Shown in pieces: positions 1 through 9,088 of a stretch of 25,835 nucleotides of DNA. The notes under the pieces were generated by a model that saw only the letters and a program-made list of their open reading frames with translations, was not told the DNA's origin and did no database searches. The position numbers and the translations under genes were made by a program. Source of the stretch: a virus; the IMG/VR virus record IMGVR_UViG_3300010885_017866, positions 1 to 25,835 of that record. One strand, 5' to 3'. Position 1 is the first letter of the stretch. The number at the start of each line of letters is the position of its first letter.

Positions 1-1497
1 AACATTAGTGCCACTGGTAACGTTTATGGTGGTAATATTGTTACTACTGGAACAAGTGGAAATATTTCTGGTGCTAATGTAATTTCAGCTAATGTATTTT
101 CCGCTAGTGGAAACATAACTGCTAGTTATTTTATTGGTAATGGTAGTTTATTAACAAGTATTACAGGTGCTAATGTAACTGGTACTGTAGCCAATGCTAC
201 TTTTGCTACTTCAGCAGGAACAGCAACTTCTGCTACAACAGCAGGAACAGTAACAACGAACGCACAATCAAATATTACTAGCGTTGGAACATTAACAAGT
301 TTAACAGCAAGTGGATTAATTAGTACTACTGGCAATATTACTGGCGGTAATATCGCAACTGATGGCACAATAAGTGCAACTGGCAACGTACAAAGTGGTA
401 ATTTAAGTGCCGCAGGCGGAGTTACATTAGGTGTTCCGGCTGGCATTCCTGGTCAAACTATCATTACTGGCGCCAATATTTTCTCAACAAAAGTAGGTGG
501 CAGTAATTCTACAATTAACGGCGGAGTAATTAGTGCTACCGGTAACATTACAGGTAATTATTTTATTGGTAACGGTAGTGCTCTTACTGGCATTACTGTA
601 TCAGGATCACTAAGTTGGACTACACAAGCTAACACAGCACCATCAGGTGTTAATCCAGGTAGCTTCTGGTATGACAGTTATTCCGGAGTTAAGTATCAGT
701 ATACTAACGACGGCACAAGTAATGTTTGGGTAGATCAAAGTTTCCCAACTAGCTTTACTACATTAGCAGTTACAGGCAATGCTACTATTGGCGGCAACCT
801 TGGCGTAACTGGAACAATTAGTTACGGCAACATAGGTTCTCCGGGCTATATTAGTGCCGCAGGCAATGTAATAGCTGGCAATATTACAACAGTTGGTTTA
901 GTAACTGCTACTGGTAACGTAATAGGCGGAAATGTTACAACTGTAGGATTAATTACAGCTACTGGTAATATTACTGGCGGTAATTTATCAGTAGGCACAG
1001 GTACAATTACAGTAGGCAACATTGTTAATGGCAATGGCAATGCTGTAGGCAACATTGGTAGTTCAAGTAATTACTTTAATAGAATATTTGCCACAGCAAC
1101 TACAGCACTATACGCTGACTTAGCTGAAATGTATGTAGCTGATGAAGATTATACGCCAGGTACTGTAGTTGAGTTTGGCGGAGAATACGAAGTACGTGCT
1201 AGTCAGTTAAGTCACAGTACAAGCGTAGCTGGTATTATTAGTACAAACCCAAGTTATTTAATGAACGCCGCACAGCCAGGCACACACGTAGTTCCTGTTG
1301 CGTTAACAGGGCGTGTTCCATGTTGTGTTGTTGGCAAGATTAACAAAGGAGATCGTTTGGTAGCTAGTGGAATTGCTGGAGTAGCTCAAGCATTGGATAT
1401 GTCCAAATACGAACCAAGTTGTATTATTGGTAAAGCATTAGAAAATTATGACAGCACAGATGTTGGTGTCATTGAAGTAGCAGTAGGGAGAACATAA
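1..1497 (+). CDS. Repeat-rich tail fibre / structural protein, C-terminal part (start lies before the window)
   Basis: The frame is open from base 1 to the TAA at 1495-1497, so about 498 residues of a longer protein are visible and its start is outside the window. The body is made of short, low-complexity beta-type repeats of the form SATGNITGxYFIGNGSxLTG, rich in Gly, Asn, Thr, Ser and Ala, typical of fibrous phage tail proteins. The last ~125 residues (from about 1108) are a different, compact domain beginning YADLAEMYVADEDYTPGTVV and containing GRVPCCVVG and IGKALENYD. The same C-terminal domain occurs in many structural proteins of aquatic T4-like phages, and I recall it as possibly related to self-processing or chaperone-type fibre tails, but that link is inference. 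It is followed by another repeat fibre gene with a one-base TAATG overlap. An in-frame ATG at 1129 marks only this terminal domain and is unlikely to be a separate gene start. Confidence 0.85.
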   Translation, partial: NISATGNVYGGNIVTTGTSGNISGANVISANVFSASGNITASYFIGNGSLLTSITGANVTGTVANATFATSAGTATSATTAGTVTTNAQSNITSVGTLTSLTASGLISTTGNITGGNIATDGTISATGNVQSGNLSAAGGVTLGVPAGIPGQTIITGANIFSTKVGGSNSTINGGVISATGNITGNYFIGNGSALTGITVSGSLSWTTQANTAPSGVNPGSFWYDSYSGVKYQYTNDGTSNVWVDQSFPTSFTTLAVTGNATIGGNLGVTGTISYGNIGSPGYISAAGNVIAGNITTVGLVTATGNVIGGNVTTVGLITATGNITGGNLSVGTGTITVGNIVNGNGNAVGNIGSSSNYFNRIFATATTALYADLAEMYVADEDYTPGTVVEFGGEYEVRASQLSHSTSVAGIISTNPSYLMNAAQPGTHVVPVALTGRVPCCVVGKINKGDRLVASGIAGVAQALDMSKYEPSCIIGKALENYDSTDVGVIEVAVGRT

Positions 1498-2927
1498 TGG
1501 CATTTCCAACAAGCCCAACAAACGGCCAACAAGCAAACGTAAATGGCGTAATTTACATTTACAGTAGTACGCTTACTGCGTGGACCGTACTTACTAATAC
1601 TGGCGCTAACGTTAGTGCTAATAATATTACAGCAACAAATAATATTACAGCTACTACTATTAGTACTACGGGTAATTTAGTAGTAGGCAATATTGTTCCT
1701 GCTGGCAATATTTTTCCTGCCGCAAATAATGTCTATAGTTTAGGCTCACCAACAGCACTATGGGCAAGTGTTTATATTGGCAATGCTACACTATACCTAG
1801 GCGATACAGCTATTTCAGCAAATAATACTAGTAATACACTAGTAGTTAACGGCAACACAGTAGTTACTGCTGATCCAACAGGCACAAGCTCAACAACAGG
1901 TAACGTTGCTATTACAGGTAATATTACAGGTAATAATGTTTTAACTACAGGTGTTGTAAGTGCTACAGGTAATGTAACTGGTAATTATATTTTAGGTAAC
2001 GGCGCACTATTAACCGGCGTTATCACAAGTGTTGCTAATATTAACTCAGGCACTAGTAATGTAACTATAGTAAGTTCTGGCGGCAATGCTACTATTGGCA
2101 TTGGCGGAACAGCTAACGTGGCAGTATTTGCTACAACAGGTGAATATGTAACTGGCGTTATAAGTGCTACGGGTAATATAACAGGCGGCAATGTAACAGC
2201 TAGTGGCACAATAGCAGTTGGCGGTATTAAACTCTCTGGCAACTTAATTGTTGGTGAGGGTCCTACACTAACTATTGATCCTAACGGATCCGGCGGCACT
2301 GATGGTAACGTAGTTATTACTGGTAACTTAACAGTTCAAGGTACAACTACAACAATTAATTCCAATACAATTAGTACCAATGACTTGACTATTAATATGG
2401 CTAATAATGCCGCAAATGCTACAGCGGCCAACAACGGCGGTATTGAAGTTGGGCCAGTTGGATCACCTTACGCAACATTGTTATATAACACAGCATCTAA
2501 CGTATGGGTATCTAGTTTAGGTATTAGTTCGGTGGGTAATATATCTGCTAATAACTTATCAGCTAACACCATTGCTGGAACATTATCCACAGCCGCACAA
2601 ACTAACATTACTAGCCTTGGCACACTGACATCATTAAATACTGGCGCTGTTAGTTCAAGCGGTAATGTAACAGGTGCTAATATTTTAACTGCTGGTCAAA
2701 TAAGTGCTACTGGTAATGTAACAGGTAATTACTTTGTAGGTAACGGGTCAGCATTAACTGGTATTAGTGCTGGATCTAGTAATAATTCAGTTACTATTAC
2801 TACTACAACAATTTCAGCTAATCTCACAATAGCTACAGGTCAAAACGGTTTATCAGTAGGACCAATGACATACGCTAACAACGTTCAAGTTAGTGTAGCA
2901 CCAGGACAACGATGGATTATTCTATAA
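1497..2927 (+). CDS. Repeat-rich tail fibre / structural protein
   Basis: This 476-residue protein starts at an ATG overlapping the previous stop (TAATG), with AGGGAG at 1485-1490 as ribosome binding site. Residues ~1-35 carry the short module FPTSPTNGQ...W found at the front of many phage fibre proteins, in which a Pro-rich loop is followed by a Tyr/Trp strand. The rest is repeats of SATGNVTGNY(F/I)xGNG(S/A)xLTG and TTGNL/ITGNI-type units (for example near residues 155-180 and 395-425). It also has a segment around residues 255-300 (VVITGNLTVQGTTTTINS then NDLTINMANNA) that is common in phage fibres. The last ~25 residues (VQVSVAPGQRWIIL) form a short unique end. It lacks the ADLAE domain of its upstream neighbour. 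No enzymatic motif is visible. A structural, probably fibrous, role is well supported; its place in the virion is not. Confidence 0.85.
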   Translation: MAFPTSPTNGQQANVNGVIYIYSSTLTAWTVLTNTGANVSANNITATNNITATTISTTGNLVVGNIVPAGNIFPAANNVYSLGSPTALWASVYIGNATLYLGDTAISANNTSNTLVVNGNTVVTADPTGTSSTTGNVAITGNITGNNVLTTGVVSATGNVTGNYILGNGALLTGVITSVANINSGTSNVTIVSSGGNATIGIGGTANVAVFATTGEYVTGVISATGNITGGNVTASGTIAVGGIKLSGNLIVGEGPTLTIDPNGSGGTDGNVVITGNLTVQGTTTTINSNTISTNDLTINMANNAANATAANNGGIEVGPVGSPYATLLYNTASNVWVSSLGISSVGNISANNLSANTIAGTLSTAAQTNITSLGTLTSLNTGAVSSSGNVTGANILTAGQISATGNVTGNYFVGNGSALTGISAGSSNNSVTITTTTISANLTIATGQNGLSVGPMTYANNVQVSVAPGQRWIIL

Positions 2928-4070
2928 ATGAGTACAATAGCAGCTGGAAATACTCTTACTACAGGTTTTGTAAGCACATCAGATACTACAGGTAACTTAG
3001 TATTCCAAACCAACGGCACAACTACAGCACTAACACTAACTACTGGGCAAAATGCCACATTAGCTAATAATGTTTCTGTAGTTGGTTCAGTTAGTGCTGT
3101 TAATACATTTGGATTTAAAAATAGAATTATTAACGGCGGTATGACTATTGACCAACGTAACGCTGGGGCTAGTGTATCTGTTAACGGAAATGACATTTAT
3201 ACTTTAGATAGATTTAAAGGATGGGCCAACGGTGGCGGTGTGTTTAGCGTACAACAATCATCCACCGCGCCAGCAAATTTTACATATAGTGCTTTATTAA
3301 CAGTTACAACAGCAGACGCATCTGTTGCCGCTGGAGATAATTATAGATGGGCGCAAGCTATCGAAGGTTATAATGTTGCTGACTTAGCTTTTGGAACGGC
3401 AAACGCTAAAACTATTACAGTTTCTTTTTGGGTTCGTTCAAATTTAACAGGAACTTACGGCGGATCAATATACTCCGCTACAGCATCACGTTCTTATGTA
3501 TATCAGTATACTATAAGCTCGGCTAATACTTGGGAACAAAAAACTGTAACTATTCCCGGCGACACTTCTGGTTCTTGGAATACAACTAACGGTAATGGAA
3601 TGGTTATGTATTTTGATTTAGGTTCTGGTAGTACTTACCAGAATGCAACTGGTGTTTGGGTTAGTGGAGAAAAATTTAGTACAAGTGGAAATGCAAGTTG
3701 GATTGGCACGTTAAGTAATAACCTATATATTACTGGGGTCCAGCTTGAAGTTGGATCACAAGCAACAAGTTTTGATTTCCGTGACTATGGTCGTGAGTTT
3801 ATTTTATGCCAGAGGTATTATGAAACTGGCATTGGATATGTTCTTGGGAACGCTCCTGCTGCCGGATACTATTTAGGCGGACCAAATGGATTTCGAGTAA
3901 CAAAAAGAACATCCCCAACAGTAATTTTAACAACTACAAACGTATACGCTTCTAGCAATTTAGCACTTGGCACCGCCTATGTAAGCGGTTTTAATGCCTA
4001 CGCAACATCAACTAGTTCAAGCGGGCTTTGTGAAACACAAGGCACATATACAGCATCGGCGGAGCTATAA
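2928..4070 (+). CDS. Tail fibre protein with RIINGGM-type receptor-binding domain
   Basis: This 380-residue protein begins one base after the previous stop. Residues 1-55 (MSTIAAGNTL, then SDTTGNL) form a short N-terminal module that recurs in the adhesin-like proteins downstream. From about residue 62 there is a classic domain, NRIINGGMTIDQRNAG, then YTLDRFKGW and a jelly-roll-like stretch with WVRSNLTG, TWEQKTVTIPG and YITGVQLEVG. The hallmark FDFRDYGREFILCQRYYE follows. That domain, ending in ASAEL, is common at the receptor-binding end of phage tail proteins and resembles carbohydrate-binding folds. The complete C-terminus suggests the gene is intact. No strong ribosome binding site is seen, so translation is probably coupled to the gene before it. 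Role: host-surface binding (inferred from family). The domain is clear; the receptor is unknown. Confidence 0.85.
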   Translation: MSTIAAGNTLTTGFVSTSDTTGNLVFQTNGTTTALTLTTGQNATLANNVSVVGSVSAVNTFGFKNRIINGGMTIDQRNAGASVSVNGNDIYTLDRFKGWANGGGVFSVQQSSTAPANFTYSALLTVTTADASVAAGDNYRWAQAIEGYNVADLAFGTANAKTITVSFWVRSNLTGTYGGSIYSATASRSYVYQYTISSANTWEQKTVTIPGDTSGSWNTTNGNGMVMYFDLGSGSTYQNATGVWVSGEKFSTSGNASWIGTLSNNLYITGVQLEVGSQATSFDFRDYGREFILCQRYYETGIGYVLGNAPAAGYYLGGPNGFRVTKRTSPTVILTTTNVYASSNLALGTAYVSGFNAYATSTSSSGLCETQGTYTASAEL

Positions 4071-4241
4071 ATGGAATATAACTATCAACAACTTTATACA
4101 ATTGGCACAACGGACATTAATCCAAATTTAATTTTTCGTTTACCAGACAATGCTTACATTCCAAACGACGAAGCGAATACAGACTGGCAAGGTTACCAAG
4201 CCTGGTTAGCGGCCGGCAACACACCACTTCCTCCAGCATAA
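4071..4241 (+). CDS. 56-residue XkdW-like tail-associated protein
   Basis: An ATG immediately after the stop of the lectin-like fibre gene opens a frame ending at TAA 4239-4241. The peptide has the pattern FRLPDNAYIPNDEANTDWQ followed by YQAWLAAGNTPLP. This IP-(N/S)D-xANxD-(Y/W)QxYLAWxAxGNTP signature is very common as a small phage protein, or as the C-terminal end of tail-fibre proteins, and is related to the XkdW family. It lies between two receptor-binding-type genes with no gap upstream and 10 bases downstream, so it is probably translated by coupling. It may be a detached domain that caps or assists the fibre. Its short length makes it easy to miss, but the recognisable signature and exact abutment support it. 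Confidence 0.75.
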   Translation: MEYNYQQLYTIGTTDINPNLIFRLPDNAYIPNDEANTDWQGYQAWLAAGNTPLPPA

Positions 4242-4251
4242 TGAGTTTACT

Positions 4252-5022
4252 ATGAGCACAATATCAGCAGGCAACACATTATCGACCGGATTTATAGCAA
4301 GTTCAGATACTACTGGTAATCTGTTGTTAAGTGCTACTGGTAATATTATAGTTCCAGCCAACGGTATTACGTTTAGTGATGGCACTAGTATTGCTAGCCA
4401 CGCAGGTCCTAACGTACAAGTGTTTACAAGTGGCTCAGGAACTTATACAACACCTGCTGGCGCTAAATGGTTACAAATTAAAATGGTAGGCGCCGGCGGC
4501 GGGGGAGCCGGCGGTGGATATGGAGCTGTTATAGCAACAGGCGGAGGAGTTGGCGGCAATACTACTTTTGGTACTAGTCTTTTAACAGCTACAGGTGGCG
4601 GCGGCGGATCATACGCAGGTGCTCCTGGAAATGGTGGAGCAGGCGGCACCGGAACAATTAATTCTCCGGCTACAGGAATGACTGCTTACGGAAGTGCGGC
4701 ACAATCAATTGGACTAATTAATTCTGGTGCTTTAGCAGGAACTCCAGGTGGCGCAAGTGCATTTGGAGGTTCTGGTGGGACTACAGGTTCCGGCAGCACC
4801 CCAGGATATACCGGTGGTGGTGGTGGTGGTGGGCAAGGCACCAATACTTATAATGGCGCTGGTGGCGGAGCTGGTGGCTATGTTGAAGCATATATTACTT
4901 CTCCGTCGGCTACATACGCTTATTCTGTAGGCACTGGCGGAGCTGGCGGCACAGCGGGAACAAGTGGCAATAATGGTAGTGCTGGTGGTAACGGGTTAAT
5001 TTTTATCACAGCGTATTTTTAA
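4252..5022 (+). CDS. Glycine-rich adhesin-like tail protein 1 of 6
   Basis: This 256-residue protein has three parts. Residues 1-50 are a short N-terminal module (MSTISAGNTL, SSDTTGNL) nearly identical in plan to that of the fibre gene at 2928. Next is QVFTSGSGTYTTPAGAKWLQIKMVGAGGGG (residues ~55-85), the usual entry into the glycine-rich family. The rest is dominated by GGGGGxGG blocks and ends in NGLIFITAYF. Long polyglycine blocks separated by short variable loops recall the polyglycine-II tip adhesin gp38 of T4-like phages such as S16, where the loops contact the receptor. That comparison is by style, not demonstrated homology. Unlike the next five genes, it lacks the C-terminal GVVI(I/L)SxPT...SGxYTA tail, so it is the divergent member. 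An upstream ATG at 4241 opens only a four-codon frame and is not used. Confidence 0.8.
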   Translation: MSTISAGNTLSTGFIASSDTTGNLLLSATGNIIVPANGITFSDGTSIASHAGPNVQVFTSGSGTYTTPAGAKWLQIKMVGAGGGGAGGGYGAVIATGGGVGGNTTFGTSLLTATGGGGGSYAGAPGNGGAGGTGTINSPATGMTAYGSAAQSIGLINSGALAGTPGGASAFGGSGGTTGSGSTPGYTGGGGGGGQGTNTYNGAGGGAGGYVEAYITSPSATYAYSVGTGGAGGTAGTSGNNGSAGGNGLIFITAYF

Positions 5023-5032
5023 GGATAAAAAA

Positions 5033-5992
5033 ATGACATTAATCATCGGCGGATCATCAGGAGTAACTCCGGCACAATGGACTACTGCAGGTCGCCCAAC
5101 TTCACCTAATCCAGGGCAGTCAGGATGGAATACTACACTCGCACAGTTTGAAGTATATACCGGCGTGTCTTGGATTTCAATAGCAACCAGCGCAACATCA
5201 TATTCAGCAAGTTATTTAATTGTAGCTGGTGGCGGTTCTGGAGGTACAAATGATGGCGGTGGAGGTGGAGCCGGTGGATTATTAACAGGAACTGCAACAG
5301 TTAGTGTTGGCACTACATATTCTTTTGTTGTTGGTGCTGGAGCCGCAGCAACTGCAGGAAACGGAAATGGAACTCAGGGCGCTAATTCTTCAGGCTTTGG
5401 ATTTACTGCTATAGGCGGCGGATTTGGCGGCGGCAATAATGGCGGAACAGCAAATGCTGGCGCAGGCGGCTCAGGTGGTGGAGGTGGAAATAACGGTGGT
5501 GGTGCTGGCGGGTCAGGAACCGTTGGACAAGGCAATAATGGCGGCGCTGGAAACATAAATGCAAACTATCCAGGCGGTGGTGGCGGTGGCGCAGGCGCTG
5601 TGGGTGCCACAGCTAGTAGTACAACTGCTGGTGGAGCAGGCGGAGCAGGAACAGCTAGTTCCATTACAGGTAGTTCCGTAACATACGCAGGCGGTGGTGG
5701 TGGCGCTATTATTACTAGTGGAGGAAGTGTCGGTGCCGGCGGTGCCGGTGGTGGCGGAGCAGGTGGTGGCGGAGCTTCTGGATCAGGCGCAGGTATAGCA
5801 GGCACAGCAAATACTGGTGGCGGCGGTGGAGGCGGGGCAAGTGGAAATTCAGGATCTGGTGGATCAGGTGTAGTTATTATATCAATTCCAACGGTATATT
5901 ACACCGCTACTTACACGGGCACACCTACTATCACAACATCGGGCGCAAACACAATTTTACAATTTAACGCTTCAGGTAGTTACACAGCTTAA
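5033..5992 (+). CDS. Glycine-rich adhesin-like tail protein 2 of 6
   Basis: This 319-residue protein is preceded by a good ribosome binding site (AAGGAT at 5021-5026). Residues 1-55 form a different N-terminal module from gene 1: GVTPAQWTTAGRPTSPNPGQSGW followed by FEVYTGVSW, the RPxSPxxGxxxxNT...ExYxxxxW motif seen in phage tail proteins. From residue ~62 comes the shared body: YSASYLIVAGGG, GAGGLLTGT, TYSFVVGAGA, FTAIGGGFGG, YPGGGGGGAG, SSITGSSVTYAGGGGG. It ends with the shared tail GVVIISIPT...TITTSGANTILQFNASGSYTA. The central ~220 residues are close to half glycine. A receptor-binding role is inferred from composition and from its place among fibre genes. It has exactly the same length as the next gene, consistent with recent duplication. 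Confidence 0.85.
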   Translation: MTLIIGGSSGVTPAQWTTAGRPTSPNPGQSGWNTTLAQFEVYTGVSWISIATSATSYSASYLIVAGGGSGGTNDGGGGGAGGLLTGTATVSVGTTYSFVVGAGAAATAGNGNGTQGANSSGFGFTAIGGGFGGGNNGGTANAGAGGSGGGGGNNGGGAGGSGTVGQGNNGGAGNINANYPGGGGGGAGAVGATASSTTAGGAGGAGTASSITGSSVTYAGGGGGAIITSGGSVGAGGAGGGGAGGGGASGSGAGIAGTANTGGGGGGGASGNSGSGGSGVVIISIPTVYYTATYTGTPTITTSGANTILQFNASGSYTA

Positions 5993-5994
5993 TC

Positions 5995-6954
5995 ATGCCA
6001 CAAACAACTATACTTGATCCTATTTATGGAATTACTCCTAGTGCTTGGACAACTGCTACACGTCCATCGAGCCCTACTATAGGTCAACAAGGTTGGAATA
6101 CAGATTTACAACAATATGAAATTTACACTGGTTATGGAACTTGGACTCAAGTTACTACCTCCCCAATATACACAGTAAGTTATTTAATAGTAGCAGGTGG
6201 CGGCTCAGGCGGCGCTTCTACTTATACTTCTGGATCAGGCGCAGGCGGTGGCGGTGGTGGAGCAGGTGGATTAATTTCTGGAACTACTACTTTAACTTCT
6301 GGAACAGCTTATACAATTACTGTTGGTGCTGGTGGTGCTGCTGTTGGTGGGTCAGCAAATAATTATTTTCAAGGTAATCAAGGCGCTAATTCGTCGGGGG
6401 TTGGGTTTACTGCTATAGGTGGAGGGTATGGAGCTAATCCAGGAAGCCTAGGTGGAGCAGGCGGATCAGGCGGTGGTGGAGGATATTTAGCTGGCACAGG
6501 TGGCTCAGCAACTTCTGGGCAAGGCAATGCTGGCGGAGGAGGTGTATCAAGTGCTCCTTATCCAGGTGGCGGTGGAGGTGGTGCTAGCCAAGCAGGCAAT
6601 ACTGGCGGTCAAGGTGTGGGCGGTAACGGGTCATCTAGTTCTATTACAGGCTCGTCTATAACTTACGCAGGAGGTGGCGGCGCATCTAACTATAGTGGCG
6701 GCGCCTTTTCTGGAGGATCAGGTGGCGGCGGAGCGGGCGGTACTAACGGCACCGCTGGCACTACAAATCTTGGTGGTGGTGGTGGAGCGGCAGGTGGCGG
6801 CACATATACATCTGGAGCAGGCGGATCGGGGGTAGTCATTATATCAGTTCCTACTTCTCGTTACACAGGAACAACTACTGGTAGCCCTACTATCACTACT
6901 TCAGGCAGTAATACGATAATTAAATTTACAAGTTCAGGAACATATACAGCATAA
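5995..6954 (+). CDS. Glycine-rich adhesin-like tail protein 3 of 6
   Basis: This 319-residue protein starts two bases after the previous stop with no separate ribosome binding site, so it is probably translated by coupling. It shares the N-terminal module of gene 2 (GITPSAWTTATRPSSPTIGQQGW, then YEIYTGYGTW, residues ~9-50). It also has the common body YTVSYLIVAGGG, GAGGLISGT, YTITVGAGG, FTAIGGGYG, YPGGGGGGAS, SSITGSSITYAGGGG. The C-terminal tail is GVVIISVPTSRYTGTTTGSPTITT...SSGTYTA. The loops between glycine blocks differ from gene 2 in sequence and length although total length is identical. An overlapping out-of-frame reading at 6141-6362 is a shadow. A function as an alternative receptor-binding tip is inferred, not shown. 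Confidence 0.85.
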   Translation: MPQTTILDPIYGITPSAWTTATRPSSPTIGQQGWNTDLQQYEIYTGYGTWTQVTTSPIYTVSYLIVAGGGSGGASTYTSGSGAGGGGGGAGGLISGTTTLTSGTAYTITVGAGGAAVGGSANNYFQGNQGANSSGVGFTAIGGGYGANPGSLGGAGGSGGGGGYLAGTGGSATSGQGNAGGGGVSSAPYPGGGGGGASQAGNTGGQGVGGNGSSSSITGSSITYAGGGGASNYSGGAFSGGSGGGGAGGTNGTAGTTNLGGGGGAAGGGTYTSGAGGSGVVIISVPTSRYTGTTTGSPTITTSGSNTIIKFTSSGTYTA

Positions 6955-8039
6955 TGGCAACAACAATTAACGCACAACCAGGTACATCATTACTACCAAC
7001 AGCTATTATCAAAACAGCTGATGCTACAGGTAATCTTGCGCTTCAAACTTCTAGTGTTACAGGTTTAACCATAGACACACTACAAAACATCACAGCTACA
7101 TCAGCTGGAGCATTTGGTATTCCTGTTGGAACCACTGCCCAACGACCAGCAAGTCCTGTAAATGGTATGATACGCTATAACAGTAGTGGTGGCGGATTAG
7201 AAGGCTATATTAACAATGCGTGGATATTAATTTCAGGTAATGCTGCTACTTATACAGCAAGTTATTTAATTGTAGCTGGTGGTGGTGGATCTGCCGCTTA
7301 CGGTGGTGGCGGAGGAGCAGGTGGTTTATTATCAGGCACATCAACCTTAACTTCTGGAACAACTTATACTATTACTGTCGGAGCCGGGGGAACTGGTGTT
7401 GCTGGAGCAGTTGGTAATAATGGAGGCAATTCATCAGCAGTAGGATCAACTGCTATAGGTGGCGGTTACGGATCTTACGGTGGCACAGCGGCAGCCGCAG
7501 GCGGCTCGGGCGGTGGCGGCGGAAATAATAATCCTTATTTGTTGGCCGGCGCAGGTACTAACGGACAAGGCTATCAAGGCGGTAACGGAGCATATGGTGG
7601 CGGCAACGGATACACATCAGGCGGTGGCGGTGGAGCAGGTGGCGTAGGTATAGCTGGTAACGGAACAAATGCTTCTGGAAACGGCGGACCTGGGGCAAAT
7701 TCTTCTATTACCGGATCAACAGTAACTTATGCTGCTGGTGGCGGCGGCGGCGGATTTACAACTTATGGTGTTGCTGCCGGTATAGGTGGTAATAGTATTG
7801 GCGGTAATGGCGCTGTTACTACTGGCGCGGCTGGTACAGCCGGAGCTACTAATACTGGTTCAGGTGGCGGAGGTGGAGCAGGTGGTGGCGGTACTGGTGG
7901 AAATGGCGGATCAGGAGTAGTTATATTATCTATTCCAACTGTAGCATACACAGGCACTACAACAGGGTCACCTACAATTACTACATCTGGATCAAATACA
8001 ATAATTAAATTTACAAGTTCAGGAAGCTACACAGCATGA
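6954..8039 (+). CDS. Glycine-rich adhesin-like tail protein 4 of 6
   Basis: This 361-residue protein shares one base with the previous stop (TAATG). Its N-terminus combines two modules. Residues 1-45 are of the TADATGNLALQT type, as in genes 1, 5 and 6. Residues ~55-95 are an RP-type module, TTAQRPASPVNGMIRYN then GLEGYINNAWILIS, so it bridges the two N-terminal styles seen in the array. The glycine-rich body follows with YTASYLIVAGGGG, GAGGLLSGT, YTITVGAGG, STAIGGGYG and SSITGSTVTYAAGGGGGG. The shared tail GVVILSIPT...SGSNTIIKFTSSGSYTA closes it. The gene ends in the ATGA overlap with gene 5, which favours coupled translation. Adhesin-like role inferred as for its neighbours. Confidence 0.85.
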   Translation: MATTINAQPGTSLLPTAIIKTADATGNLALQTSSVTGLTIDTLQNITATSAGAFGIPVGTTAQRPASPVNGMIRYNSSGGGLEGYINNAWILISGNAATYTASYLIVAGGGGSAAYGGGGGAGGLLSGTSTLTSGTTYTITVGAGGTGVAGAVGNNGGNSSAVGSTAIGGGYGSYGGTAAAAGGSGGGGGNNNPYLLAGAGTNGQGYQGGNGAYGGGNGYTSGGGGGAGGVGIAGNGTNASGNGGPGANSSITGSTVTYAAGGGGGGFTTYGVAAGIGGNSIGGNGAVTTGAAGTAGATNTGSGGGGGAGGGGTGGNGGSGVVILSIPTVAYTGTTTGSPTITTSGSNTIIKFTSSGSYTA

Positions 8040-9088
8040 CAACTACTATAAACGCATCTAGTTCAGGGCTAATAGAAACTTCTGATACCTCAGGAAACTT
8101 ACAGTTTCAAACTAATAGCACGGCCGCACTAACTATTGACAATAGTCAAAATATTTCTTGTAATGGTACCGGTGCTTTTATGGTTCCTGTAGGCAACACA
8201 GCACAACGTCCTAGTAGTCCAATCAACGGAGCATTAAGATACAACACTAGTAACTATGCTTTAGAAGGCTACATAGGTAATGCTTGGGCTAATATATCTC
8301 AAAATTTACCTGTTTATACAGCAACTTATCTTGCAGTTGGTGGTGGTGGCGGATCTGGCGGAGGATGGAACTCTGGTGGTGGTGGTGGCGGAGGCGGAGG
8401 CCTACTAACAGGAACTGCAACATTTAATATAAGCACAGTATATACTATTACTGTTGGTGGTGGCGGAGCAGGACTTACAACAGGATCAAATTCCGTTATT
8501 TCTGGAACAGGTTTATCTACTATTACTGCTCTTGGTGGTGGTGGCGGTAGTGATGCTACAGGTGGGGGAGCGGCAGCTGGAAAAAGTGGCGGATCTGGAG
8601 GAGGAGGTTCCTCAGGATCAGTAGCTACTGCTGGCGGCGGTGCTGGCACAGTAGGTCAAGGAAAAGATGGCGGAAGTTCTTATCTTGTAGCTTCTTCATG
8701 GATAGGTGGCGGCGGCGGTGGAGCAAGTGCCGTTGGATCATCACCTGGCAACGGAGGAGCAGGCACCGCCAGTTCTATCACAGGAAGTTCTGTTACATAC
8801 GCAGGCGGTGGCGGTGGCGGATCATCTAATACTACTGGAGGCACAGGAGGTACTGGCGGTGGTGGAAACGGAGTTTCAAATGGCGGTGGCGGATCAACAG
8901 CTGGAACTGCTAATTTAGGTGGCGGTGGCGGAGGTGGCTATGGAACAACTACAGGAGGCTCTGGAGTAGTTATTTTATCCGTGCCTACAGCAAGTTATTC
9001 AGGAACTACTACCGGTTCGCCTACAATTACTACAGCTGGATCAAATACTATAATCAAATTTACAGCAAGCGGAACTTACACAGCATGA
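8036..9088 (+). CDS. Glycine-rich adhesin-like tail protein 5 of 6
   Basis: This 350-residue protein begins inside the ATGA overlap with gene 4 (8036-8039). Residues 1-40 read MTTTINASSSGLIETSDTSG and are almost identical to the start of gene 6, also at the DNA level apart from mostly silent changes. The RP-type module (TAQRPSSPINGALRYN, ALEGYIGNAWANIS) spans residues ~55-95. The body has YTATYLAVGGGGG, YTITVGGGGAG, ALGGGGGS, GTVGQGKDGG, IGGGGGGAS, SSITGSSVTYAGGGGGGS and then the shared tail GVVILSVPT...SGTYTA. Compared with gene 4, differences are concentrated in the loops between glycine runs. The gene ends in another ATGA overlap. Confidence 0.85.
   Translation: MTTTINASSSGLIETSDTSGNLQFQTNSTAALTIDNSQNISCNGTGAFMVPVGNTAQRPSSPINGALRYNTSNYALEGYIGNAWANISQNLPVYTATYLAVGGGGGSGGGWNSGGGGGGGGGLLTGTATFNISTVYTITVGGGGAGLTTGSNSVISGTGLSTITALGGGGGSDATGGGAAAGKSGGSGGGGSSGSVATAGGGAGTVGQGKDGGSSYLVASSWIGGGGGGASAVGSSPGNGGAGTASSITGSSVTYAGGGGGGSSNTTGGTGGTGGGGNGVSNGGGGSTAGTANLGGGGGGGYGTTTGGSGVVILSVPTASYSGTTTGSPTITTAGSNTIIKFTASGTYTA

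Noticed and set aside
1129-1497. A separate 122-aa gene starting at the internal ATG at 1129
   Set aside because: The frame is open without interruption from base 1, and the conserved domain starts at YADLAE just before the ATG, so this is the C-terminal domain of a larger protein.
2923-2930. TATAAATG at the 2927/2928 junction as a late promoter
   Set aside because: It differs from TATAAATA at the last base and is explained by the stop codon TAA next to the ATG of the next gene. The predicted start would fall after that ATG.
126-3196. Long minus-strand and overlapping frames through the fibre repeats (for example 126-446, 846-1055, 1985-2299, 2885-3196)
   Set aside because: They are shadows of repetitive plus-strand coding sequence; their products are low-complexity Pro/Val/Leu strings with no start context.
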